64,000 nucleotides of DNA from Cranoglanis bouderius (lineage: Eukaryota > Chordata > Actinopteri > Siluriformes > Cranoglanididae): the NCBI GenBank assembly GCA_023630585.1, contig CM042552.1, forward strand, positions 20,022,569-20,086,568, given 5' to 3'. The position numbers were made by a program, and so were the translations under genes. The stretch's first letter is position 1; every line of letters begins with the position of its first letter. Below, piece after piece: positions 59,830 to 64,000 of the stretch. A model generated the notes under the pieces. It saw nothing but the letters and a program-made list of their open reading frames with translations, searched no databases and was not told where the DNA came from.

Positions 59830-61605
59830 GGGAGGAATAAACGAATAGAGGAGAAGGCAAAAACAGTACAGATAGCTCTTCAGGCTTCGGAAGTTCCATC
59901 ACGTTTGACACCTTGAGCACAAAAAAAAAAAAGCAGAGCTTTTTATAAAATTAGTAAGTAGTATTATCACATAATAATAAACTGAAATTAGCGGTTAAGT
60001 TGCAAATTGGATAGTGAACATTCCTTTTTTTAACGTTTAAGTAAAGCGTTCTCGTAACATCTTACACGAAAAGCTACGAATGTTTACAATCTTCGCCCTT
60101 TTTGCGTAGCTGCGCCGCGATTTAACGACGGAGTACAGCGGTACGACTTATTACTCAAAAATACTCCATATATGCAGTCTTGTTGGAGTCTAAATCAAGC
60201 GATGAACCAATCAACATATCTGATTCGAACAAAACTCTCAAATATTAACCAACAGTGCCTGGAAGTCCCGCCCACTTCCCCCATCTCACATGCTCTCGCT
60301 TCCTGGAGAATGTTTCAAGTTAAATTTTTTTAAAACGGTAAACAGCGAGCAGGGGAAAAAAAATCAATAACACACAAGCCTGCTTAGCACAAAGGACGGG
60401 GTTAAAGGTCAGAGGTGCCAACATTGCTAACAAAAAAATCCTAGCAACAACAGAGGAAAAAATTTAATTTTACCACAAAACCAGTAAGAAATCTGCAAGG
60501 AAAAAAGTTCGGTGTGAGCGCTACTATATGCCCCGCCTACTTGTTTTCTATTGGCTGGTACATTCACATCACCTAGATAAAGAAGCTACAGGAAGCAAAT
60601 TGGCCTTTTCACGCTCGGCACCCTTTCCCCTTCAGTGTATTAGGTGCCCTTTCCCCTTCAGTGTATTAGGTGCCCTTTCCCCTTCAGTGTATTAGGTGCC
60701 CTTTCCCCTTCAGTGTATTAGGTGCCCTTTCCCCTTCAGTGTATTAGGTGAAGCTTTTCTGCAGGTGAATTTTATTCACGTTCATTCTGAATGCTTTTTT
60801 TTTTTTTTGGCTGAAATTGCAGAAAAACATAGTTTTGCAGGTGTCTCACATGAGTCAGAATTCATAAACACCACAGCTAAACCGTAAATCCTGTTTTTAT
60901 TAGGATCATCTCGGACAGTGCGACATAATAGTCTTAAACGAGTGCTGAAGTCATGTAGTTTAAAACCGGCATTAGAGAAACAGTGGTGAAATATTTGTTT
61001 GTTATTTCGAAATGACCTGAAGACGCTAATGCTTCCAGCTGCTATAATATTGTCCACACATATCAGTTACCTGCAGTTACCGTGTCTTTCTCTTTAGCTG
61101 CCAGCTCCTCCACTTCGGCCCTCCGCCTGAGCTCGAAGCGCCTCGCGAATCCTTCCTTTGGCTTCCACAGCTCCTGCAGAAGAAGAGGCTTCTCGTTGCT
61201 GCCCAGGGCCCGCAAGCACTCTGTCCTCCACCGTCGCTCTGCACCCTCGAACCGCCCGATCACATCACATAGCACATAGCTACTGGCTGAACCTTTGCTC
61301 AGTGAGTACCGCTCCAGTGCCTCCTTTATGAGCTCCTGTGCGCTGGAACGTGGAGTAGCCAAAACGCTCTTGTAGTTAGCCCCGGCGCTGATTTCATCTC
61401 CGAAGATCTTGAGCACACCTGGAGCTGAGGTCTGCGTGGATAGCTCAGATGGGTCGTCCCGCACTTGCTCGGGCAGGTCGGTAACCGAGCGGCGGTCCCG
61501 GTAGCTCAGAGTCCGGTACAGGACCTGCGTGATGGTGCGGCTCTGGCGCTTCAGACGGCTCTTTGAGGGCAGTGACATGCTGGCTGAAGAGGAGCCGTAG
61601 AACAT
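42585..61605 (-). CDS. radil: radil, full coding span (14 coding exons)
   Basis: This is the gene for the Rap GTPase effector Radil, a cytoplasmic adaptor that links active Rap to cell adhesion and, in zebrafish, to neural crest migration (family knowledge). Joined exons, 5' to 3' on the minus strand: 61605-61071, 54998-54739, 54242-53568, 52491-52450, 52193-52040, 51643-51528, 50664-50394, 47172-47000, 46681-46531, 46072-45891, 44610-44310, 44061-43919, 43165-43026 and 42684-42585. All introns are GT-AG and every phase matches, giving 3243 nt and 1080 residues. Domains: RA about 61-165, FHA-like about 266-370, DIL about 430-850, PDZ about 979-1068. The PDZ domain separates it from the relative RASIP1, which lacks one. 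I cannot tell which teleost paralogue it is. Splice sites were placed by eye and by remembered homology. Confidence 0.93.
42750..42905 (-). repeat. family A fragment in radil intron 13
   Basis: GTTGCAAAGCGCTGACACTGG, split at 42774, then GGAGACTCCTTCCATG at 42796 and ACTATAGAAACGATAACG at 42875. It nearly fills the 341-nt intron. Confidence 0.75.
43026..43165 (-). CDS. radil: radil coding exon 13: PDZ core
   Basis: Encodes [20 protein letters not shown] and [26 protein letters not shown], the canonical PDZ core with GDRILAVNG. The acceptor is gttcacag|CAC. The donor AG|GTTTCA is weak but required by phase. Exon length 140 nt, ending in phase 2. Confidence 0.92.
43290..43530 (-). repeat. interspersed repeat family B, copy in radil intron 12
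   Basis: GCACCTAGTGGTCAAAATGG, GCTGCCCCATGCTC and ACAGGGTTGCCAGTGTG are inverted equivalents of 51000-51135. Confidence 0.7.
43590..43865. mobile_element. Tc1-like element fragment in radil intron 12
   Basis: ATGTTCAAAGTTTGGGATA matches the 56.25-kb element. TTTCCAGGGACAGGTGTATT, GATCATGTGACACC and GTGTCACAGTAATGGGGGTG are phrases of a common fish Tc1-type non-autonomous element. The termini are damaged. Confidence 0.6.
43919..44061 (-). CDS. radil: radil coding exon 12: start of PDZ domain
   Basis: Encodes [19 protein letters not shown] and then the first PDZ strand [23 protein letters not shown] at residues 992-995 is the carboxylate-binding loop (the GLGF position). The acceptor is ctcctccag|GC and the donor CTC|GTAAGT, an ideal donor. 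In mammals this PDZ domain is reported to recruit partners such as KIF14. Confidence 0.92.
44062..44309. repeat. radil intron 11: (CA)n-filled
   Basis: The 248-nt intron is mostly (CA)n/(TA)n: 44077-44097, 44129-44182 and 44228-44288. In the transcript these are UG repeats that lie close to both splice sites. Confidence 0.95.
44310..44610 (-). CDS. radil: radil coding exon 11: DIL-PDZ linker
   Basis: Frame chosen by phase. It opens [15 protein letters not shown] and contains the conserved linker motif [12 protein letters not shown], then a His/Tyr-rich segment and ENGYIS-like text ([13 protein letters not shown]). It is likely disordered. The acceptor is ttccccag|CGT and the donor GAAG|GTTAGC. 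A longer minus-strand reading frame through this exon is a wrong-frame artefact. Confidence 0.87.
44611..45890. other. radil intron 10
   Basis: Holds a forward family A fragment at 44745-44830 (TATGGAAGGAGTCTCCAGCG). The rest is unique AT-leaning sequence with no exon-like segment. Confidence 0.6.
45891..46072 (-). CDS. radil: radil coding exon 10: end of DIL domain
   Basis: Encodes [39 protein letters not shown] and [22 protein letters not shown]. The [19 protein letters not shown] block is a Radil hallmark. The acceptor is gtgttacag|TG (TG-rich upstream) and the donor CAG|GTGTGT. Ends in phase 0. Confidence 0.93.
46073..46530. other. radil intron 9
   Basis: Unique sequence; TG-rich in the transcript beside the exon 10 acceptor. 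Nothing else recognised. Confidence 0.5.
46531..46681 (-). CDS. radil: radil coding exon 9: DIL domain
   Basis: Encodes [39 protein letters not shown] and [11 protein letters not shown]. This corresponds to the conserved DIL segment with PxQLHRxLTxYQL. The acceptor is tgtatag|ATG and the donor ACAG|GTGAGG. The internal ATG at the exon start is not the start of translation. Confidence 0.92.
46682..46999. other. radil intron 8
   Basis: Short unique intron. 46872-46915 has degenerate telomere-like CCTAACCTTAACCCTAACGC text. Confidence 0.55.
47000..47172 (-). CDS. radil: radil coding exon 8: DIL domain
   Basis: Encodes [39 protein letters not shown] and [15 protein letters not shown]. The acceptor is gtgtgtag|GTCCTG with a (TG)n tract running up to it in place of a normal polypyrimidine tract. 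The donor is CAG|GTTACA. Length 173 nt: two bases of a split Gly codon and 57 codons, phase 0 at the end. Confidence 0.9.
47174..47214. repeat. (CA)n at exon 8 acceptor
   Basis: In transcript sense a (TG)n tract ends at the AG of exon 8 with only TATGTGTGTAG between. Confidence 0.95.
47837..48325. repeat. 61-bp minisatellite, eight units, in radil intron 7
   Basis: The anchor CTGATCCA (with variants) starts at 47841, 47902, 47963, 48024, 48085, 48146, 48207 and 48268: exactly 61 nt each time. Units share ACCAAAAGTCCAGGGGGTGG and a CCTCCAACCTGGTTGG-like half. Alternate units resemble each other more (48024 with 48146; 48085 with 48207), suggesting a 122-nt doubling step. Confidence 0.95.
48326..49359. 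other. radil intron 7, middle
   Basis: Unique-looking sequence. 48660-49260 has balanced composition and may be an old retroelement, but no domain is recognisable. Confidence 0.35.
49360..49660. repeat. degenerate copy of a common teleost interspersed repeat
   Basis: GTGTGGTCTTCTACTGGTGT, GCTCGAACCAGTCTGGC, CTAGAGACTGTTGTGCG and AAAATCCCAGGAGATCAGC are phrases of a repeat found widely in fish genomes (from memory; class not named). The middle carries a small GTGATTCAGTATCA tandem run. Confidence 0.6.
49661..50342. other. radil intron 7, 5' part
   Basis: (GT)n at 49848-49872, a forward family A fragment at 50255-50310 (TGGAAGGAGTCTCCAGTATCAG) and a (CAGA)n run at 50312-50328. Otherwise unique. 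Confidence 0.55.
50343..50389. repeat. (CCAT)n beside exon 7 donor
   Basis: About 11-12 CCAT units. In the transcript it is (GAUG)n beginning six nucleotides after the exon 7 junction (GTGCAG then GATG units). Confidence 0.95.
50394..50664 (-). CDS. radil: radil coding exon 7: DIL domain
   Basis: Starts [17 protein letters not shown] and contains [18 protein letters not shown] and the conserved [23 protein letters not shown]. The acceptor is cctccag|TCC. The donor is AAAG|GTGCAG, followed at once by a GATG tetranucleotide array. A Cys- and basic-rich stretch (RACMCSVCV) in the middle looks variable between species. Confidence 0.9.
50691..50731. repeat. (CA)n upstream of exon 7 acceptor
   Basis: In the transcript a (UG)n tract about 28 nt upstream of the exon 7 AG. 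Confidence 0.95.
50840..51195 (+). repeat. interspersed repeat family B, copy in radil intron 6
   Basis: CTGCACTTACACTTTGCC, CCTGGCAACCCTGTCA, GAGCATGGGGCAGC and TTTTTGACCACTAGG match the copies at 20.9 kb and 43.4 kb. Confidence 0.7.
51196..51527. other. radil intron 6, 3'-proximal rest
   Basis: Unique AT-leaning sequence between the family B copy and exon 6; nothing recognised. Confidence 0.4.
51528..51643 (-). CDS. radil: radil coding exon 6: DIL domain
   Basis: Encodes [17 protein letters not shown], then [21 protein letters not shown], the DIL segment ending in the invariant-looking QQCVYY. The acceptor is ccttcag|CTGGA and the donor AAG|GTAGTA. Two bases complete a split Ala codon, 38 codons follow, and the exon ends in phase 0. 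Confidence 0.92.
51644..52039. other. radil intron 5
   Basis: Unique intron sequence without recognised repeats. Confidence 0.5.
52040..52193 (-). CDS. radil: radil coding exon 5: DIL domain core
   Basis: Encodes [19 protein letters not shown], then the family signature [17 protein letters not shown] and [11 protein letters not shown]. This is the best-conserved DIL-domain block, close to the equivalent in myosin V and afadin. The acceptor is acagtcag|GAT (phase 0) and the donor AAAG|GTACAC (phase 1). A (CA)n tract on the plus strand starts about 10 nt beyond the acceptor. Confidence 0.92.
52203..52270. repeat. (CA)n in intron 4, at exon 5 acceptor
   Basis: About 34 CA units with three CG-type interruptions; in the transcript a UG tract ending about 10 nt before exon 5. 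Confidence 0.95.
52384..52427. repeat. (CA)n in intron 4, downstream of micro-exon 4
   Basis: In the transcript a UG tract starting about 23 nt after the exon 4 donor. Confidence 0.95.
52450..52491 (-). CDS. radil: radil coding exon 4: 42-nt micro-exon
   Basis: Encodes exactly 14 residues, [14 protein letters not shown], matching the conserved Radil helix that I recall as EKTKELAEKQAQ in mammals. Both boundaries are phase 0, so skipping would delete 14 residues without a frameshift. The acceptor is gttacag|GAG and the donor TGG|GTATCA. UG-repeat tracts lie about 5 nt upstream and about 23 nt downstream of the exon in the transcript. Confidence 0.85.
52497..52552. repeat. (CA)n in intron 3, at micro-exon 4 acceptor
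   Basis: About 28 units; in the transcript a UG tract ending roughly 5 nt before exon 4. Confidence 0.95.
52640..52970. promoter_or_regulatory. candidate noncoding island in radil intron 3
   Basis: After a (CT)n run, low-repeat text with TGTAATTGGATTTTAATAATT, split 52708-52730, AATCAGTTAAGG and GTCATTAAATGC. Motif-dense with no frame. Confidence 0.35.
53020..53525. repeat. ~63-bp degenerate minisatellite in radil intron 3
   Basis: GGTCAAAATGG-type anchors near 53054, 53116, 53167, 53230, 53294, 53357, 53419 and 53482, mostly 62-64 nt apart. Unit text: TTTTAAACTACCATAGGATTG, split, and TTGTTAAAAATGTTCAATTT. It ends about 45 nt from the exon 3 donor. Confidence 0.85.
53568..54242 (-). CDS. 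radil: radil coding exon 3: FHA-like domain and start of DIL
   Basis: A 225-codon exon (residues 266-490). It starts [16 protein letters not shown], with the FHA-type sequence [13 protein letters not shown] and [19 protein letters not shown], and ends in the opening helices of the DIL domain ([19 protein letters not shown] and [13 protein letters not shown]). Residues 309-324 are a pure run of 16 serines inserted in an FHA loop. A CxxC pair (CPTC) follows near residue 400. The acceptor is ccaacag|GAC. The donor, CGG|GTTGGT, is weak, and the last codon reads Arg where I recall Trp in mammals. Confidence 0.9.
54066..54113 (-). repeat. poly-serine codon run in radil FHA-like domain
   Basis: Sixteen consecutive serine codons of mixed TCN type (TCG, TCT, TCC, TCA), preceded by four arginine codons. 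The mixed codons show that it is not a fresh single-codon slippage product. The run sits between the FHA strand ending HCRI and the strand beginning DHRLLLEP, so it most likely forms a disordered surface loop. Confidence 0.9.
54243..54738. other. radil intron 2
   Basis: Unique AT-rich intron; short AAAT run next to exon 3. Nothing else. Confidence 0.5.
54739..54998 (-). CDS. radil: radil coding exon 2: RA-FHA linker
   Basis: Encodes [15 protein letters not shown], a basic helix following the RA domain, then a Ser/Thr-rich linker with [11 protein letters not shown] and the conserved strand [17 protein letters not shown] that leads into the FHA-like domain. The acceptor is ctgttag|ATATAAAC; the donor is caa|GTGAGTGA. 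Length 260 nt: two bases complete the split codon and 86 codons follow, leaving phase 0. A likely phosphorylatable SETS motif lies in the linker (inference). Confidence 0.9.
54999..56099. other. radil intron 1, 3' part
   Basis: Unique AT-rich sequence; no exon-like segment or repeat recognised. Confidence 0.4.
56100..56680. mobile_element. Tc1-type non-autonomous element with terminal inverted repeats
   Basis: The left end ATACAGCACCTTGCAGAAGT and right end GATGCAAGGCACTGTATAG are inverted complements. Inside, TACTCACCCCTTTTGAC, GGTGGAACCACCTTTGCACC and GATGTTCAAAGTTTGAG are known fish Tc1-type phrases. Stops are dense; no transposase survives. Confidence 0.75.
56681..57851. other. radil intron 1, unassigned
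   Basis: AT-rich unique sequence with one GC-rich block at 57030-57270 (frames of no known family; possibly a transposon scrap). Confidence 0.35.
57852..58051. mobile_element. palindromic 200-bp MITE
   Basis: Left TTTAAGCCAGTGGTCACCAA and TCCTGGAGATCTACCTTCCTG are inverted complements of right CAGGAAGGTAGATCTCCAGGA and TTGACCACTGGTTTAA. A central AACACACCTG segment separates the arms. It is a familiar fish foldback repeat with no coding capacity. Confidence 0.85.
58052..58382. other. pyrimidine-rich possible retroelement tail
   Basis: TTTTGTTTTCCACCTGTGTCC and CCTTTCTTGGACCCTTG resemble 3' ends of fish retroelements; the class is not assignable. Confidence 0.3.
58383..58613 (-). pseudogene. 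possible Ty3/Gypsy integrase fragment
   Basis: The minus-strand frame contains [19 protein letters not shown], close to the integrase core phrase with a catalytic Asp in 'VSDRGPQFT'. Here the Asp reads Asn and the Arg reads Trp. Flanking residues are degenerate, so the fragment is dead if the assignment is right. Confidence 0.45.
58680..58775 (-). repeat. family A fragment in radil intron 1
   Basis: CTGGAGACTCCTTCCATAAATG then GACCAATCAGAATCGAGTATTC and GGCAGCGGTGTGGTATAAATAC, i.e. the centre joined to the terminus with an internal deletion. Confidence 0.75.
58776..60616. other. radil intron 1, unassigned
   Basis: Unique sequence with (GA)n at 59797-59826. A candidate low-repeat patch at 59210-59350. 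No exon-like segment. Confidence 0.4.
60617..60746. repeat. 26-bp x5 tandem repeat in radil intron 1
   Basis: Five units starting at 60617, 60643, 60669, 60695 and 60721: CCCTTTCCCCTTCAGTGTAT with GG(T/C)(G/A) in front. Units two to five are identical, so expansion is recent. Confidence 0.97.
60747..61070. other. radil intron 1, 5' end
   Basis: Unique sequence running to the exon 1 donor; a T-run at 60797-60809. Nothing recognised. Confidence 0.45.
61071..61605 (-). CDS. radil: radil coding exon 1: N-terminus and RA domain
   Basis: Encodes residues 1-178 plus one base of codon 179. It opens [10 protein letters not shown]; the start has A at -3 and an in-frame TAG ten codons upstream. A basic stretch around residues 14-22 (KSRLKRQSR) precedes the Ras-association fold, which begins near residue 61 ([10 protein letters not shown]) and includes the conserved YKSVLAT and [11 protein letters not shown] segments. 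The RA domain is the part expected to bind GTP-loaded Rap. The exon ends ...DTVTA and the donor is gcag|GTAACT. The downstream codon rejoins as Asp, giving ...TVTADINAQ. Confidence 0.93.
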
Positions 61606-61638
61606 GGTGCCAAAACTTTCTGGCTGGATGGACTAGGA
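61606..61638 (-). promoter_or_regulatory. radil 5' UTR segment with in-frame stop and putative acceptor
   Basis: Immediately upstream of the ATG is TTGGCACC (A at -3). An in-frame TAG at 61633-61635 proves that the ORF cannot extend further 5' in this exon. Just beyond, the minus strand reads gttctctcag|TCC, a plausible 3' splice site, so the 5' UTR is probably spliced. No CpG-rich promoter is visible between here and the window end. Confidence 0.55.
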
Positions 61639-62602
61639 CTGAGAGAACCACAGGGTACATAAGGGTTAATCAAGGAAGCGATACCATTCGGAAGAGTGGA
61701 TCCGAATCCTAGTCTTACAGATCTCGACCCTTGCTCCGGGATATTTAAGGTCTTACAGAATTTGGTTTCAGGCCTAATCTAACACACCTGAAGCAAGGTC
61801 TTAAGTAGACTAACAGCTGGATGTTGGAGCCAGGTGTGTTGGAAACAAACGGCTAGGTCGTAGTTCTCCATGAATGATGTCAGCCCCTCTGTCCCATCCT
61901 AAAACACCTCAATCAAATCAAGCATTTCATATATGCTCGGTCAAGAGTGAGCAACAAAGGTCAGGGCTTCTCCAGGACTAGGATTGGGAACCAGTGTTCT
62001 AGATTGTTGACACTGTATACTGTAGAATGACAAGGCAGGTCCGTGTATGTTGCGTTCGTTTGTTTCTCGTTTCAGCAACTTTTGAAGAAAGCCCTGCCCA
62101 CTCCACATTCACATCATGTCATATAATCCGTGAAAAGCTTGCTTGTGTTATGATATACGTCAATTTCCTAAATATAAATCTATAAAAAATAGATTTGTTC
62201 CATATCAGAATGAAAAATCTCAGTTTCAAGATTTGACCTGGATTCATGAAACTGTACATGTTGATCGATTTTTCTTTTTTTTTTAAATGAAAAATGGCAT
62301 GAAATATATATATATATATTTTATAAGCGTGCATGCTATTTTCTTCAATGATGAAGAAATTATTTTCCAACAAACCTTTCTGTAGGTTTTTTTCCCCTCT
62401 TCAGCGCATCTTCACAGCGAAACAAAATGTCTTCAATCCTAACAATATCAGAAGGCTAGATTTCTGGTTTTATTAAGTATGCAAATTTCTGCATATTTAA
62501 TTAGACAAAGCCGCATTTTTTAAATTTCCCTATTCGCCTGTAGTGTCTTGCCATGAATGACTCTCATAGGTGTCATTGGATCATATATAACTTGCATAAA
62601 CG
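61639..62602. other. upstream of radil coding exon 1
   Basis: Contains a degenerate repeat at 61740-62000 (CTAATCTAACACACCTGAAG, AGGTGTGTTGGAAACAAAC) and AT-rich sequence with (AT)n at 62303-62318. No promoter-like CpG cluster. Confidence 0.4.
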
Positions 62603-62613
62603 ACTTTCATGTT

Positions 62614-62640
62614 TACCCACCCACCCACCCACCCACCCCC

Positions 62641-62720
<80 letters not shown>
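62614..62720. repeat. (CCCA)n then (CA)n compound microsatellite
   Basis: CCCACCCA units to about 62650, then an uninterrupted (CA)n to 62720. One probably arose from the other. Confidence 0.96.
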
Positions 62721-62722
<2 letters not shown>

Positions 62723-63034
62723 GGAGACAGGATGGGCCTGTCTGAAAGCAAACAGGGATGTTGCCAAGTATTTGATGGAAAACTAGCTAATGGAAACTAC
62801 GTATATGAGAATAATAAGCTGGCCGGCTGTTATCTCTGGATGCAGGATTCTCTTCAATCTCTTACAAATATTTCTTTTAGCTTCTCGTCTAAAATAAGGT
62901 GTCTGACAGCAGAAAAACTACAGCTGTGTGATACACTGTTAGTGATACACTGTTAGTGATACACTGTTAGTGATACACTGTTAGTGATACACTGTTAGTG
63001 AATTCATGACTAAAGATTTGCCTAATTTGACCAA

Positions 63035-63076
<42 letters not shown>

Positions 63077-63302
63077 TTTTTTTTTAATCACACTTGTCAA
63101 CACACCCACAGAAAATAAGATTAATTTATTAATTTAAAATGTTTACCGTACCTTAAGTACGCTAATAAGACAGACGAGCTAGATCTGATAGACTGATCCG
63201 AGCTAAATAAAATAAAATAAAATAAAATAAAATAAAATAAAATAAAAGTATTTGTTTATTCTTTTTTTTAAAATCATGCTTATTAACAAACCCATAAACA
63301 AA
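62721..63302. repeat. 14-bp x5, (TTA)n and (AAAAT)n repeats
   Basis: 62930-62999: five identical copies of GATACACTGTTAGT. (TTA)n at 63037-63075. (AAAAT)n at 63207-63247. Unique sequence elsewhere. Confidence 0.93.
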
Positions 63303-63319
63303 TCATCTGGACCATTTCA

Positions 63320-63484
63320 GATAGATAGATAGACAGACAGACAGAAAGACAGACAGATAGATAATCAAAGAGACAGACAGACAGACAGACAGATAGATAG
63401 ATAGATAATCAAAGAGACAGACAGACAGACAGACAGATAGATAGATAATCAAAGAGACAGACAGACAAACAGACAGATAATCAA

Positions 63485-63516
<32 letters not shown>

Positions 63517-63604
63517 TCAAAGAGACAGACAGACAGACAGACAGACAGATAGATAATCAAAGAGACAGACAGACAGACAGACAGACAGATAGATAGATAA
63601 TCAA

Positions 63605-63637
<33 letters not shown>

Positions 63638-63776
63638 TAGGTAATCAAAGAGACAGACAGACAGACAGACAGATAGATAGATAGATAGATAATCAAAGAG
63701 ACAGACAGACAGACAGACAGATAGATAGATAATCAAAGAGACAGACAGACAGACAGACAGACAGATAGATAATCAA

Positions 63777-63808
<32 letters not shown>

Positions 63809-63938
63809 TCAAAGAGACAGACAGACAGACAGACAGACAGATAGATAATCAAAGAGACAGACAGACAGACAGATAGATAATCAAAGAGACAGACAGACAG
63901 ACAGATAGATAGATAATCAAAGAGACAGACAGACAGAC

Positions 63939-63969
<31 letters not shown>

Positions 63970-64000
63970 CAAAGAGACAGACAGACAGACAGACAGACAG
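63320..64000. repeat. GACA/GATA higher-order tetranucleotide array, runs off window
   Basis: (GACA)n and (GATA)n blocks punctuated by ATAATCAAAGAGACAGACAG every 35-60 nt, at least 15 times. The punctuation makes it a minisatellite built on a tetranucleotide. Cys/Leu/Ser frames through it are artefacts. The right boundary is not seen. Confidence 0.97.

Noticed and set aside
42585..61605. Identification as rasip1 instead of radil
   Set aside because: RASIP1 lacks a PDZ domain. Here a full PDZ with a GLGM loop and GDRILAVNG is spliced in phase to the DIL domain, and the exon 1 text matches Radil better.

Overview
The window looks like teleost fish nuclear DNA. The evidence is one vertebrate gene split into many exons with GT-AG introns, an extreme density of (CA)n, (GA)n, (AT)n and (AAT)n microsatellites, Tc1-like transposon remnants, small palindromic DNA elements and AT-rich minisatellite arrays. 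A catfish-like or other otophysan source is possible from the repeat flavour, but I cannot prove it. There is no operon, CRISPR array or prokaryotic feature.

The only gene I can support is on the minus strand from 61605 down to 42585: radil, the Rap-associating protein with a DIL domain. I reconstructed 14 coding exons whose phases all agree. They total 3243 nt including the stop, or 1080 residues, close to the size of mammalian RADIL as I remember it. Domain order is RA (exon 1), FHA-like (exon 3), DIL/dilute (exons 3-10), a linker (exon 11) and PDZ (exons 12-14). An in-frame stop 30 nt upstream fixes the start codon. A good acceptor just upstream of that stop suggests that the 5' UTR is spliced and the promoter lies to the right of the window.

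Positions 1-42500 look like a gene desert. Patches of moderate GC with homeodomain-, E-box- or octamer-like motifs alternate with simple repeats. They look like conserved noncoding (regulatory) elements, although conservation cannot be tested here. The patches are separated by degenerate minisatellite arrays (2.4-3.4, 4.3-5.3, 13.6-14.7, 23.2-24.9, 29.2-30.7 and 32.0-33.1 kb), a 1.0-kb Tc1-like element (16.5-17.6 kb), about a dozen pieces of one unnamed interspersed repeat ('family A'), an interstitial TTAGGG tract (36.9 kb) and a 2-kb polypurine tract (40.1-42.1 kb) just 3' of radil.

The radil introns carry more repeats: a 61-bp minisatellite with exact period, a roughly 63-bp minisatellite, a 26-bp x5 array, a CCAT tetranucleotide repeat beside a splice donor, and UG-repeat tracts close to about half of the splice acceptors. 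The right edge enters a GACA/GATA tetranucleotide array that runs off the window. The most unusual observations are the UG-repeat-hugged exon architecture of radil, the inverted pair of E-box-rich arrays around a regulatory-looking core at 2.4-5.3 kb, and the array of splice-donor-like motifs at 23-25 kb.
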